A stretch of 64,000 nucleotides of DNA from Sideroxydans sp. (lineage in GTDB: Bacteria; Pseudomonadota; Gammaproteobacteria; Burkholderiales; Gallionellaceae): NCBI GenBank assembly GCA_027310725.1, contig DAIDAG010000080.1:1-64000 (forward strand), in the 5' to 3' direction. Positions 42,785-50,990 of this stretch are shown here, one piece after another (positions within the stretch are counted from its first letter, which is position 1; each line of letters opens with the position of its first letter). Below the pieces are notes generated by a model, which was not told the DNA's origin, ran no database searches, and saw only the letters and a list, made by a program, of their open reading frames with translations. Both the position numbers and the translations under genes were made by a program.

Positions 42785-43721
42785 CATGCCCCCACCTCAA
42801 TCCTCCCCCAGCGGGAGAGGAGGCAAACGAGAGGGACAATCTTATATCCCTGACCAAGCTGCCGGGTTGCGCCGCCTGCTGGCGCGCTCCAGTTCGCGCG
42901 TGGTGACGGTGGTCGGCGCGCGCGACGGATTGGGGGCAACCAGTATCGTCGTGAATCTGGCGGCAGTGCTGGGAAATTCTGGCAAGGATGTGCTGGTGCT
43001 GGACGAGAACCTGTCGCAGGATAATGTGGCGAACACGCTGGCACTCAAGGCGCGTTTCGATTTATTGCATGTGGTGCACGGCGACAAGACGTTGCAGGAT
43101 GTGATTGTTCAGGGTTCACAGGGCGTTCATGTATTGCCCGTGGCGAGGGCGATACAGGGCTTGCCGAAGCTGGGCGAGAGCCAGCGCGAGCGATTGCTGG
43201 AGGCGCTGAGTGCCGCAGCGAAAGATGCGGACGTGGTGCTGGTGGATGCGGCGCGTGCCGGGCATTCGTTCTGTGCCAGCCTGTCCGGCGACGAGCCCTT
43301 GCTGCTGGTATTGAACGCCACCGCCAGCGGCATCACGGAAAGTTATGCGCTGCTCAAACAGATGGCGATGCATAATGGCAGACAGGCATTCGATATCGTG
43401 GTCAACAAGGTGGGCAGCGAACGCGAAGCGCTGGCGATATTCGACAATATGGCACAGGTCGCGAGCCGGCACCTGCAAGTGCATCTTGAGTACCTGGGAC
43501 ATATTCCAGTTGATGAAAAGCTCAAACGTGCGACACAATTGGGCCGTCCGGTGACCGAGGTCTTCCCGGCGGCACAGTCGTCCTACGCAATGCGCGAGAT
43601 CGCACAAGGTTTGCTGCGCGCGCCGGCGGTGTCGGATGAAGGGCATGATGTGCTGGGCAGCGTGGTGCAACGCTTGATGCGCCAATCGCGTCCGGTAAAC
43701 AATACAATGGCGATCACATGA
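42774..43721 (+). CDS. flhG: FlhG/FleN-like MinD-family ATPase with degenerate Walker A
   Basis: It overlaps the flhF 3' end by 11 bases (ATG 42774; ATG 42786 is an alternative). Residues about 5-23 are encoded by a palindromic C/G-rich element and are unlike the family. The MinD/ParA fold starts at about residue 40: VVTVVGARDGLGATSIVVNLA, then VLVLDENLSQDN. The deviant Walker A (GLGATS) lacks the usual lysines of GKGGVGKT, so ATP-dependent dimerisation may be weak or altered. FlhG normally opposes FlhF to limit flagellar number. fliA starts inside its stop codon (ATGA). Confidence 0.85.
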   Translation: MRSDMPPPQSSPSGRGGKREGQSYIPDQAAGLRRLLARSSSRVVTVVGARDGLGATSIVVNLAAVLGNSGKDVLVLDENLSQDNVANTLALKARFDLLHVVHGDKTLQDVIVQGSQGVHVLPVARAIQGLPKLGESQRERLLEALSAAAKDADVVLVDAARAGHSFCASLSGDEPLLLVLNATASGITESYALLKQMAMHNGRQAFDIVVNKVGSEREALAIFDNMAQVASRHLQVHLEYLGHIPVDEKLKRATQLGRPVTEVFPAAQSSYAMREIAQGLLRAPAVSDEGHDVLGSVVQRLMRQSRPVNNTMAIT

Positions 43722-44461
43722 ATATCGCCGGCAATCTTAAGACGAAGGCTATGTACACGCCGAATGGACTGAGCGACAAGGAAGAATGCCTGAAGGAGTA
43801 TGCGCCTTTGGTGAAGCGCATCGCCCATCACATGATGCTCAAATTGCCCGGCAGCGTCGAAGTGGATGACCTCATCCAGGCCGGGATGATGGGGCTGCTC
43901 GATGCCGCCAGCCGTTATGACGAGTTGCGCGGCGCGATGTTCGAGACTTACGCCGCGCAACGCATACGCGGTGCGATGCTGGATGAGCTGCGCGGCGCCG
44001 ACTGGCTGCCGCGTAGCCTTCGCCGCGATATGCGCCGCATCGAAGCGGCCATCAGCCGCCTGCAGCAGAAGCTGGGCAAGGCACCGAGCGAGTCCGAGAT
44101 TGCCAAAGAGTTGGGCGTGACTTTGCCGGAATACCAGCAGATGTTGCAGGAAGGGCGCGGCGCCCAACTGCTCTATTATGAAGATTTTCACGGCGAGGGA
44201 GAGGAGGATTTCTTCGAGCGATTCGAGTTCTCGACCGATTCCAACCCGCTGGAACTGCTGCAGGACGGGCGTTTCCGCGAGGCGCTCGTTCAGGCCATAG
44301 AGCGATTGCCGGAGCGCGAACGCATGATGATGGGCATGCACTACGAGCAGGACATGAACCTGCGCGAGATCGGCGAAGTGATGGGCGTCTCCGAATCGCG
44401 CGTGTGCCAGCTGCATAGCCAGGCCGTGGCGCGCCTGCGTACGTCGATGAAGGGCCATTGA
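43718..44461 (+). CDS. fliA: Flagellar sigma factor FliA (sigma28)
   Basis: 247 residues if started at ATG 43718 (overlapping flhG); ATG 43751 (MYTPNG) matches the family start better and has GACGAAGG upstream. Sigma regions are recognisable: region 2 with YAPLVKRIAHHMM, DDLIQAGMMGLLDA and YAAQRIRGAMLDELR; region 3; region 4 with LPERERMMMGMHYEQDMNLREIGEVMGVSESRVCQLHSQ (helix-turn-helix, -35 contacts). It reads the TAAAGTTT-N11-GCCGATAA promoters listed here. It is inhibited by FlgM, encoded at 48891-49205, until the hook is complete. Confidence 0.97.
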   Translation: MNIAGNLKTKAMYTPNGLSDKEECLKEYAPLVKRIAHHMMLKLPGSVEVDDLIQAGMMGLLDAASRYDELRGAMFETYAAQRIRGAMLDELRGADWLPRSLRRDMRRIEAAISRLQQKLGKAPSESEIAKELGVTLPEYQQMLQEGRGAQLLYYEDFHGEGEEDFFERFEFSTDSNPLELLQDGRFREALVQAIERLPERERMMMGMHYEQDMNLREIGEVMGVSESRVCQLHSQAVARLRTSMKGH

Positions 44462-44605
44462 GCCCGCGCTCCTCAGTTGACCGCGCCACAGGAGAACCAG
44501 GCAGGATGACAAGAAGAATATCGGGTCTTTTTCCGCGCACTCTCGCTTTGCGCTGCACCGCGATGAACGTACACTACGTCCCGTTCAACTACGGAGTCTG
44601 GGTTT

Positions 44606-45355
44606 ATGGACAAGCTTAGCCTGTTCGGATTGGTTGTTGCCATAACCGGGATCATTGGCGGGCAATTGCTGGAAGGCGGGTCGATCAATGTCTTGATGCA
44701 GATGGCTGCATTCTTCATCGTGTTTGGCGGCACCATCGGCGCGGTGATGTTGCAACACCCGCTCAATGTGTTCGTGAGTGGTATCAAGATGGCAGGCTGG
44801 GTATTCGTCACGCCACTGATCGACACGCAGAAGCTGGCACACCAGATCGCCACCTGGGGCGGTATCGCGCGCAAGGACGGCATCCTTGCGCTGGAGGCCC
44901 AGCTCAAGAACATCGACGAACCTTTCGTCGCCAAGGGACTGCAGATGCTGGTGGACGGCAACAGCGCGGAAAAGATACGCGAGGTGCTGGACATCGACCT
45001 GCAAAGCTACGAGACGCTGCGCTGGCAAGCCGCCCGTGTGTGGGAATCGGCAGCGGGTTACGCGCCCACCATCGGTATCATCGGTGCCGTACTGGGACTG
45101 GTGCACGTGATGCAGAGTCTGGGCGAGCCGGCCAAGCTGGGTGCCGGCATCGCGGTCGCATTCATCGCAACCATCTACGGCGTGGGTTCCGCCAACCTGC
45201 TGTTCCTGCCGATCGCGGGCAAGTTGAAGATCATCATCGCGCAGCAGGTGAACTTGCGCGAGATGCTGATCGACGGGCTGTGCATGGTGGCGAATGCCGA
45301 GAATCCGCGCTTCATCGAGAACAAACTTAAGGGTTATATCCCGGAGGCATCCTGA
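44606..45355 (+). CDS. motC: Second stator protein MotC (MotA/PomA-type)
   Basis: 249 residues with four TM helices (DKLSLFGLVVAITGIIGGQLLEGG, a second near 28-50, then YAPTIGIIGAVLGLVHVMQ and AVAFIATIYGVGSANLLFLPIAG). It resembles MotC/PomA-type stators more than the MotA at 23963. Together with MotD it makes an alternative torque unit, as in pseudomonads, where MotCD serves swarming or high load. The 144-bp gap after fliA holds no recognisable sigma28 box. Its TGA overlaps the motD ATG by one base (TGATG). Confidence 0.92.
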   Translation: MDKLSLFGLVVAITGIIGGQLLEGGSINVLMQMAAFFIVFGGTIGAVMLQHPLNVFVSGIKMAGWVFVTPLIDTQKLAHQIATWGGIARKDGILALEAQLKNIDEPFVAKGLQMLVDGNSAEKIREVLDIDLQSYETLRWQAARVWESAAGYAPTIGIIGAVLGLVHVMQSLGEPAKLGAGIAVAFIATIYGVGSANLLFLPIAGKLKIIIAQQVNLREMLIDGLCMVANAENPRFIENKLKGYIPEAS

Positions 45356-46134
45356 TGGCGCGCCGCCCCAAAAGAGCGGAGCACGACAATCACGAGCGCT
45401 GGATGGTCTCTTACGCCGACTTCATCACGCTGCTGTTCGCCTTCTTCGTCGTCATGTACGGCATCTCCTCGGTGAACGAGGGCAAGTACAGAGTCTTCAG
45501 TGTCTCCGTCAACCAGGCGTTCGGCGCCAACGGCAAAGCGGGTGAAGGCAGTGGAATAAAACTGACCGAGGACGAGATCTTCTTCAAATCCCTGGTCGAC
45601 CGGCGCAATGCACGCCTGGCCGAGAAGCAACGCAAACAGAACGAACGCATGCAGAATCTCGCGCAGACGCTGAATGCAGCGATGGCAACATTTGTGAAGA
45701 GCGGGCAGATGAACGTTTCGCAGAACGGCCGCGGTGTGGAACTGGAGATCAACGCCAGCGCGTTGTTCAACCAGGGAGAAGCGGATATACAGCCGGAAGC
45801 AAAGAAGACACTGGCGGATGCGGCGAAGGTGTTGGCGGACAATGACTTTGCCATCGAAGTGGAAGGGCATACTGACAACATGCCCATCAGTACCAACAGG
45901 TTTCCTTCCAACTGGGAACTGTCGTCAGCTCGCGCAAGCAGTGTTGTTCGTTTGTTCATCGATCAGGGCATTATTGCAAAGCGCCTGAAAGCGGTAGGCG
46001 AGGCCGACAATCAACCCGTAGTGCCGAACGATACCCCCGAAAATCGCGCCCGCAACCGTCGCGTGACCATCACCGTGCTGTCGCCGGAGCCTGAAGCGGA
46101 ACCGGCGATTCCGCAATCCCCGGATCAACAATAA
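45355..46134 (+). CDS. motD: Second stator protein MotD (MotB/PomB-type)
   Basis: 259 residues. The single TM helix contains WMVSYADFITLLFAFFVVMYG with the ion-binding Asp. A coiled, Lys/Arg/Gln-rich periplasmic stretch (about 85-110) precedes the OmpA-like peptidoglycan-binding domain (about 120-240) with VEGHTDNMPI and NRRVTITV. It pairs with MotC through overlapping reading frames. Ion specificity (H+ or Na+) cannot be decided from sequence alone. Confidence 0.93.
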   Translation: MARRPKRAEHDNHERWMVSYADFITLLFAFFVVMYGISSVNEGKYRVFSVSVNQAFGANGKAGEGSGIKLTEDEIFFKSLVDRRNARLAEKQRKQNERMQNLAQTLNAAMATFVKSGQMNVSQNGRGVELEINASALFNQGEADIQPEAKKTLADAAKVLADNDFAIEVEGHTDNMPISTNRFPSNWELSSARASSVVRLFIDQGIIAKRLKAVGEADNQPVVPNDTPENRARNRRVTITVLSPEPEAEPAIPQSPDQQ

Positions 46135-46214
46135 GAACCGAAATCAAATCCGTTCGCGGTCAGCTTGTCGAACCATGAATGGCTTAAATCCGATATTCCG
46201 CATCGCAACGATGA

Positions 46215-46502
46215 GTTTCTTTTGAACGCCGTCTGGCCACCGACTCCATTGCCGGCAAGGTGGCGCGCTTGAAACGAGCTCCCGGTAACGGTCTGCTCCG
46301 GGTGAGGGAAGTGAGCTTGCCGCATCCTTCCCTGAACTCGGGCTTCTGTATGAGCTACGCTTCACCATCACGCCAATCCTGCTCGGCAGCGGAAAAAAAG
46401 GTCTTTGATGGCATAAAGGAGCGGCACTCACTCCGGTCGCTTTCGACGAGAAAGTTCCAGTCAGGAAACCTGGTGGTGATCTACGAGCCAACGATGCGCT
46501 AA
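46215..46502 (+). pseudogene. Dihydrofolate reductase/RibD C-terminal-like pseudogene, multiple frameshifts
   Basis: No single frame is intact, but successive frames give a recognisable family C-terminus. SIAGKVARLKRAPGN comes first, then after a shift EGSELAASFPELGLLYELRF and TITPILLGSGKK, then VFDGIKERHSL, TPVAFDEKV and SGNLVVIYEPTMR. These match the end of dihydrofolate reductase-family (RibD C-terminal-like) proteins. At least three frame changes are needed. The N-terminal two thirds of the gene are missing or unrecognisable; 46135-46214 shows nothing clear. It is a decayed accessory gene, not functional. Confidence 0.7.
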
Positions 46503-46757
46503 AGTGCAGGACGGAGAGTGACTATAGGGGTCGAGCGGCCGCTTTCGAGAAGCGCGACCGTCGGGAATGGGTAGAACAGTTGCCGTTCGCTGTTAAGATT
46601 GGGAAGGGGCGCTGCGCGGCCATTAGCGGCCGTTCGCATGTGCCTTCCAATTTGAATTGCGATACGATTTGAATATGAAATTACTTTTTCTACATCTTCC
46701 TTATGCATAGTAGATGAAAAGAAAAAATAAAGGCTGCTCCCCTTAAAGTTTGAATGT
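46503..46757. other. Non-coding, degenerate repeat-like stretch
   Basis: No gene is visible. The first 130 bases are GC-rich with several near-copies of a (G/C)GCC(G/C)TTCGC-type ending (for example AGCGGCCGTTCGC near 46626), resembling remnants of dispersed intergenic elements. From about 46660 the composition changes abruptly to AT-rich. Confidence 0.4.
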
Positions 46758-46760
46758 TTG

Positions 46761-47048
46761 ATGAAACGGATAAAAAGAAATATGAATAATATTACGGATA
46801 ATATGAACGTCGGATATATTGATAACGCAATTCTGATGTTAAATACATACGCAAGGGAAGATAGTCTAAAACCATTAATATCGATACTGGAAGCTTTAAA
46901 ACCAGACCTAAACAACGAATCACTTTTGGCAGAACTTACCAATACATGGAGAAATCTCGGTATATATCAGGGTACAGTTTTAACCTATGTGCCATATTTC
47001 TACACTTTAATATCTGATGATATTTTTGGAGATAATTTAAAGAAATAA
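46761..47048 (+). CDS. Hypothetical small AT-rich protein
   Basis: An ORF of about 95 residues, or 88 if it starts at ATG 46782. It is not recognised. It is helical-looking with repeated Asn/Asp/Leu (VGYIDNAILMLNTYARED, SILEALKPDLNNESLLAEL) and has no signal peptide or TM helix. Its base composition is far more AT-rich than the surrounding genes, a sign of foreign origin. No good ribosome-binding site is visible, but a strong intrinsic terminator follows 16 bases after the stop codon, which supports a real transcription unit. It could be a small immunity-like or regulatory protein, but nothing in the sequence decides this. Confidence 0.5.
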   Translation: MKRIKRNMNNITDNMNVGYIDNAILMLNTYAREDSLKPLISILEALKPDLNNESLLAELTNTWRNLGIYQGTVLTYVPYFYTLISDDIFGDNLKK

Positions 47049-47063
47049 ATTGGGCCAGTGATT

Positions 47064-47106
47064 AAAAGGGGGGCAGCTCGGCTTAATCGTTGAATGCCCC
47101 CTTTTT
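47064..47106 (+). terminator. Intrinsic terminator after the small AT-rich ORF
   Basis: AAAAGGGGGGCA pairs with TGCCCCCTTTTT around a 19-nt loop, giving about 11-12 bp of stem that ends in a T-run. Because the A- and T-runs are symmetrical it could act in both directions. Confidence 0.8.
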
Positions 47107-47163
47107 GATTTAATGACCGTTTCCTTTGGGCACGCCAGAGGCGAATGAAAAGTCTAAGATCGA

Positions 47164-47553
47164 ATGGCTGAAGTTTTTCGCATAGCGGACTGTGGCTTCA
47201 GCAATAATGGTCGGGCAGAATGCGGCCAGGAACGGCCCTTCGCGTACGGCAGCTATAGCGAAGGCAATTCGCAACTTGAGCTACTGCAATGTGCCATGAG
47301 CCCGCCGTTCGAGGGTGCACTCCAATTCAGACCTTCCAAAAAATGCATCGGCCAAAACGGCATATTGTTTTTGTCCATCCATTCAGGTATCGTCCGCCGA
47401 TTATTCGATTGGCAGAGCCATGGCAGTATTGACTTTAGAGATGCACAATATTTTCTGAAACCCAACTCGCCAGCGGCTGCTATCGGGCGGGATATTTTGA
47501 AGGATGTACGAACACAATTGGCCGGTTTTGATCCGCTCGCCTTGAATCCATGA
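47164..47553 (+). CDS. Doubtful ORF, probably degenerate DNA
   Basis: An open frame of 129 codons with no recognisable domain, no ribosome-binding site, and an overlapping minus-strand ORF of similar length (47253-47582). Its beginning resembles the repeat-like remnants upstream (ACGGCCCTTCGC near 47235). It overlaps the region just before the lipoprotein gene. It is kept only to describe the interval; coding status is unlikely. Confidence 0.15.
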   Translation: MAEVFRIADCGFSNNGRAECGQERPFAYGSYSEGNSQLELLQCAMSPPFEGALQFRPSKKCIGQNGILFLSIHSGIVRRLFDWQSHGSIDFRDAQYFLKPNSPAAAIGRDILKDVRTQLAGFDPLALNP

Positions 47554-47570
47554 CAGTCTGGAGATACCTG

Positions 47571-48176
47571 ATGAAGCTGCATAAAACCTTTTTATCGTCG
47601 ATAGCAATTGTGGTAGCAGTTGGAATGCTGTCATCATGTGCGCAATATAAAGTCTCAACAGATCACGTAAAAGATTATCAAGGACATATAGAAAAGCTTT
47701 CTATATGGTCGGGTATAGTAAACGTCCCAACGTTTGGGTTCAAAGGCAGACTTGAATCGGATACGTTTTCCAACCGATTTGATGCCGCACTTGCCCATGC
47801 TTTTCTGGATGAAAAGATAAGTGTGGTTATCCATGACATTCCTCAGCCCAGACAAAACGAACTTAATGTTAACTTTAGCTTAGGCGAACAAGATTTTCAT
47901 CCTGATACACGCTTGCTTATTCAGCCGGTTCGTTATCAAATTTTAAATATGTCCGGCGGAATTGGCGGCAGCTCAAGTGAAGTTGCAAGACTGTGGCTTA
48001 ATCTGATTCTTGTAGATTTGAGAGGTGATGTTTCAGATCTCAATAAAAAGGTGATTTGGCGTGGGTCGATATTCGTCGACAATTCCGGTCTCGACCTTAC
48101 GGTATGGAAAACCGCCGGTGCTGAAAAATTGTCAAAACAGATTACTGATGCCCTTAAAAAGGATAAATTTTTATAA
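47571..48176 (+). CDS. Hypothetical lipoprotein
   Basis: ATG 47571, with GGAG eight bases upstream, gives 201 residues; the longer ORF from 47550 adds seven residues before the signal sequence. A lipoprotein signal peptide is clear: MKLHKTFLSSIAIVVAVGML followed by the lipobox SSC, so Cys23 would be lipidated. The mature part is beta-rich with no known motif visible (IEKLSIWSGIVNVPTFGFKG, LLIQPVRYQIL). AT-rich codon use sets it apart from the flagellar genes and matches the preceding accessory interval. Downstream, 48177-48420 contains no gene or terminator that I can support. Confidence 0.75.
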   Translation: MKLHKTFLSSIAIVVAVGMLSSCAQYKVSTDHVKDYQGHIEKLSIWSGIVNVPTFGFKGRLESDTFSNRFDAALAHAFLDEKISVVIHDIPQPRQNELNVNFSLGEQDFHPDTRLLIQPVRYQILNMSGGIGGSSSEVARLWLNLILVDLRGDVSDLNKKVIWRGSIFVDNSGLDLTVWKTAGAEKLSKQITDALKKDKFL

Positions 48177-48420
48177 AAACCACTGAACGCCGCGACGGGT
48201 AGAATATGTGAGGTCCCCAATGTCCGGTTTGCGGCAACGAATCCGTTCAGCGCAATTTTCGAAACGGGTTAGGAAGCGTCGTTCGAACCTAATCAATCCA
48301 CCTATTTTGAATGTCTCATCTCGGGCGTATTTCAGCCGTTTTGAAGACAGATGCCTGGGTCATCAGGTTGATCCCAAGCGGAATAAATCGGTATCGGGGT
48401 AGAGCAGTAATGAGGTTTGT

Positions 48421-48894
48421 TCAGACGCTGCCAAGCGTCCGGCTGCCGCTGGGCAGATTGGGTTGGCCGTCCGCGCCGTATAGTCCGGCGGTGCTCTGTG
48501 CCGCGCCATACAGTACGCCGAGTGCCTGCTGGTTGTAGCGCAGCTTGATCTGGATCATTTCACCGTTGGTCTGGTTGAGGCGTTGCACATGTGCCGCCAG
48601 CTGGCGGGCTTCCTGCCATGCCGGCAATCCCTGCGGGATATTGCGTTTCAGCCACTCCGCCATATTGCTCGTGCCTTCCGGCAGGTATCGCTGACGGGCC
48701 GCGGAAAGCGCGGCTATCTTGTTGGTGAGTTGTATTTTGGCTTCTGCCAGTGGCAACAGTTCTTCAGTGTGCTGGCCGAGCAGGATACGTTGTTCGTTTT
48801 CAAGCAAAACGACGAATGCGCGCAAGGCGGCGCATTCGTCGTTCAGGTTGGACAGAAACTCTGTCGTCAGGCCGTTCGCGGGTTTTGCGGTCAA
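48421..48894 (-). CDS. flgN: Flagellar export chaperone FlgN
   Basis: The ORF on the track extends far upstream, antisense-free but out of frame through flgM. The likely start is TTG at 48894, overlapping the flgM stop codon as TTGA, giving 157 residues. The sequence is a helical coiled-coil protein (FLSNLNDECAALRAFVVLLENEQ, LLPLAEAKIQLTNKIAALSAARQRYL) with a disordered C-terminus, as in FlgN. It delivers the hook-filament junction proteins FlgK and FlgL to the export gate. It lies in the flgM-flgN pair transcribed from the sigma28 promoter upstream of flgM. Confidence 0.85.
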   Translation of the reverse strand: MTAKPANGLTTEFLSNLNDECAALRAFVVLLENEQRILLGQHTEELLPLAEAKIQLTNKIAALSAARQRYLPEGTSNMAEWLKRNIPQGLPAWQEARQLAAHVQRLNQTNGEMIQIKLRYNQQALGVLYGAAQSTAGLYGADGQPNLPSGSRTLGSV

Positions 48895-49205
48895 CGTTTG
48901 CTCGCGGTGATGAGATCTTGCACGGAGTTGATCAAGCGATCGGCAACGACGCCGGAGTTGACTTTGAAGCGCCCTTCGCTGATAGCCTGTTTGATTTCCG
49001 CGACCTTTTTCACGTCCACCAGCGGGGTACCGGCGATGCTGCCCTCCAGGCTGCGCAGCTGCGCGGTGGTGGAGCCTAGATGTACGCTGGTACCGCTTGT
49101 TTCGGCGGGAGTCTGGCTGCCTGTTGCTTTCGTTGCTGAGTTGCGCGAACTCGCTTCCCCTGCCGTGCTGGGGGGGAGCGGCTTGCTGGTTTTTTCGATC
49201 TTCAT
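48891..49205 (-). CDS. flgM: Anti-sigma28 factor FlgM
   Basis: 104 residues, ATG 49205 after AAGGGAA. The N-terminus is disordered and Ser/Thr/Ala-rich; the C-terminal half carries the FliA-binding helices (VDVKKVAEIKQAISEGRFKVNSGVVADRLINSVQDLI), the FlgM signature. It holds FliA inactive until exported through the completed hook-basal body. A near-consensus sigma28 promoter 37 bp upstream means FliA stimulates its own inhibitor. Confidence 0.95.
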   Translation of the reverse strand: MKIEKTSKPLPPSTAGEASSRNSATKATGSQTPAETSGTSVHLGSTTAQLRSLEGSIAGTPLVDVKKVAEIKQAISEGRFKVNSGVVADRLINSVQDLITASKR

Positions 49206-49241
49206 GGGGTAATTCCCTTTTCACTGACTCGGTTAAGCATT

Positions 49242-49268
49242 ACATCGGCAGATGATCGATAAACTTTA
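49242..49268 (-). promoter_or_regulatory. Sigma28-type promoter of flgM (minus strand)
   Basis: Read on the minus strand: TAAAGTTT - ATCGATCATCT (11 nt) - GCCGATGT, 14 of 16 matches to the FliA consensus. It lies in the flgA-flgM gap and drives flgMN. Confidence 0.88.
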
Positions 49269-49302
49269 GGATACTTTACGGCTACTGCAGATTATAGCTG
49301 CT

Positions 49303-49992
49303 TCATGGACGCACTTCCACGGTGCCGTCCGCCCCCGCTGCACCGCTCAGGACCTGGCCGGAAGACATGCGTACCTGCACGATCTGTCCTGCTGTGGCGT
49401 TATTGAGTGCTTGCCCGGACGAACGAACGGAAAACCCTTCGCTGCGCACCCTTATTTCGGTCGTATTTCCCTGGACCACAACGAACTGCGCGCGCAGCAT
49501 GTCTTGCCGCAGCACCTGCCCTGCACCGATACCAAACCTGAGCGTTTTGCCGATGGCCTGTGCCGGATCGGTAAGGATGCCAGGTTGTCCCAGTTCGCCG
49601 TTTTGCATGCTGAAGTCGTTCGCGCTCAACACCGTGTTCTGGGCCAGAGGGCGATTGGCGACCAGCCTGTCAACGCTGACCTTGATGTTGGCCTGGAGAA
49701 AGATCGACCAGCCGGGCTTTTCGTTGCAGCGCACGCCGATGCTGGTTTTGCCCATCAACTGCGATCCGGCGGGCAGAAAGGCCTCGAGCGTGCCGCAAGC
49801 CGGCAGGACAGTGCGTGCATCGATGTCGTCGACCGTGATGCCGACCTTGCCCGGCAAAGCGCGGGTCTGTGCCTGCGCATAGGCCAAGGCGGCCTCGCGT
49901 ATTGCGGCATGGCTCTGCTTGTCTGCGGCCCAAGCGGTCGGGGAGCAAATAAAGGTCGCAATCAATACTAAGCACAGGTTTTTCATGGCCAT
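49303..49992 (-). CDS. flgA: Flagellar P-ring assembly chaperone FlgA
   Basis: 229 residues with a signal peptide (MKNLCLVLIATFICSPTAWA). The C-terminal SAF-like domain shows RPLAQNTVLSANDFSMQNGELG and the conserved end LNNATAGQIVQVRMSSGQVLSG. FlgA acts in the periplasm, helping FlgI subunits assemble the P ring around the rod. It is divergent from flgB, with 171 bp between the two starts. No Shine-Dalgarno sequence is obvious; Met at 49986 is the alternative start. The flgA-flgM gap separates it from flgMN, which has its own promoter. Confidence 0.94.
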   Translation of the reverse strand: MAMKNLCLVLIATFICSPTAWAADKQSHAAIREAALAYAQAQTRALPGKVGITVDDIDARTVLPACGTLEAFLPAGSQLMGKTSIGVRCNEKPGWSIFLQANIKVSVDRLVANRPLAQNTVLSANDFSMQNGELGQPGILTDPAQAIGKTLRFGIGAGQVLRQDMLRAQFVVVQGNTTEIRVRSEGFSVRSSGQALNNATAGQIVQVRMSSGQVLSGAAGADGTVEVRP

Positions 49993-50055
49993 ATTGTGGA
50001 ACCGGAGGCGGATTTTTAAAGCGGGAAATAGAACGGCTTTCTACCCCTAATCGTC

Positions 50056-50074
50056 AAATAGGGCATGACATGCC
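50056..50074 (+). promoter_or_regulatory. Palindrome in the flgA-flgB divergent promoter region
   Basis: GGCATG-A-CATGCC (50062-50074) is a perfect 6-1-6 inverted repeat within the 171-bp gap between flgA and flgB. The overlapping 12-mer AAATAGGGCATG (50056-50067) recurs exactly at 25915-25926 before the first MCP. It is a candidate site for a flagellar regulator such as FlhDC. No sigma28 box was found here, fitting a class II (FlhDC/sigma70) promoter. Confidence 0.45.
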
Positions 50075-50163
50075 GTGATTAGTATGCGAACCATGAAAGA
50101 AGTAGCGGCTGCCACCGGGGGCGGTGAGCTGCAGGTGCGGGAACAGACAGACAGGAGGGCGAG

Positions 50164-50568
50164 ATGAGCGGCAGAATAGACCAGATGTTGCAATTCCAAC
50201 AGTCAGCGCTGAATTTGCGCGCTACACGCCAGGAATTGATCGCGTCCAATATCGCCAATGCGGATACGCCGAACTATAAGGCGAGGGACATCGATTTTGC
50301 CAGTGCATTGCAGGGGGCATTATCGGGCAACGGACAGAAATTGCCCGTGGCGGCGACTTCGCCGCAGCATCTGGCGGGTGCGTCCGGCGAAAGCGTGATG
50401 GGGGCGCCGGTGCTGTATCGCAAGCCGTTGCAACCGAGTGCCGACGGGAATACTGTTGATATGGACGTGGAAAGGTCGCAATTTGCCGACAACGCCTTGC
50501 GTTACGAGGCTAGCCTGACGTTCGTCAGCAACGATGTCAAAAACGTGTTGGCCGCCCTGCAAGGATAA
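50164..50568 (+). CDS. flgB: Flagellar proximal rod protein FlgB
   Basis: 134 residues; ATG 50164 after AGGAGGGCGAG. The typical rod/hook N-terminal motif appears as [24 protein letters not shown]. The C-terminal segment [22 protein letters not shown] is the second helix of the D0-type coiled coil. FlgB is one of the first proximal rod subunits built on the MS ring. It opens the class II flgBCDEFGHIJ operon and is spaced five bases from flgC. Confidence 0.96.
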   Translation: MSGRIDQMLQFQQSALNLRATRQELIASNIANADTPNYKARDIDFASALQGALSGNGQKLPVAATSPQHLAGASGESVMGAPVLYRKPLQPSADGNTVDMDVERSQFADNALRYEASLTFVSNDVKNVLAALQG

Positions 50569-50573
50569 CGATC

Positions 50574-50978
50574 ATGTCTCTATTCAATATCTTCAATATC
50601 GCCGGTTCCGCCATGACAGCGCAGTCGCAACGTCTCAACGTGGTGGCAAGCAACCTTGCCAACGTCGACAGCGCCACCGGACCGGACGGCAAACCCTACA
50701 GGGCAAAGCAAGTTGTGTTTTCCACCGTGCCGACTGCCGGCCAGCCGGGGGAGGGCGTCAAGGTGGCGGCGGTGGTGGAAGACAATTCGCCGATGAAAAT
50801 GGTGTACGACCCGAAACATCCGATGGCGGATGCCAAGGGCTACGTGACCATGCCGAATGTGAATCCGGTGGACGAGATGGTGAACATGATCTCGGCTTCC
50901 CGTTCATACCAGAACAACGTGGATGTGATGAATACATCCAAAACCCTGCTGATTAAAACACTCACTCTCGGGCAATAA
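50574..50978 (+). CDS. flgC: Flagellar proximal rod protein FlgC
   Basis: 134 residues. The N-terminal [21 protein letters not shown] and the C-terminal [21 protein letters not shown] are the paired rod/hook family helices that pack as a coiled coil in the assembled axis. FlgC is a proximal rod subunit next to FlgB. It is exported by the type III apparatus with no cleavable signal. flgD starts 12 bp later. Confidence 0.96.
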   Translation: MSLFNIFNIAGSAMTAQSQRLNVVASNLANVDSATGPDGKPYRAKQVVFSTVPTAGQPGEGVKVAAVVEDNSPMKMVYDPKHPMADAKGYVTMPNVNPVDEMVNMISASRSYQNNVDVMNTSKTLLIKTLTLGQ

Positions 50979-50990
50979 AGGAGATAGATC

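Noticed and set aside
44462-44605. Sigma28 promoter for motCD
   Set aside because: ACCGCGATGA resembles the -10 but there is no TAAAG at the right distance; motCD may be read through from fliA or use another promoter.
47164-47553. 129-codon ORF as a real gene
   Set aside because: It has no ribosome-binding site or motif, competing frames on the other strand, and a repeat-like beginning; kept only as a low-confidence entry.
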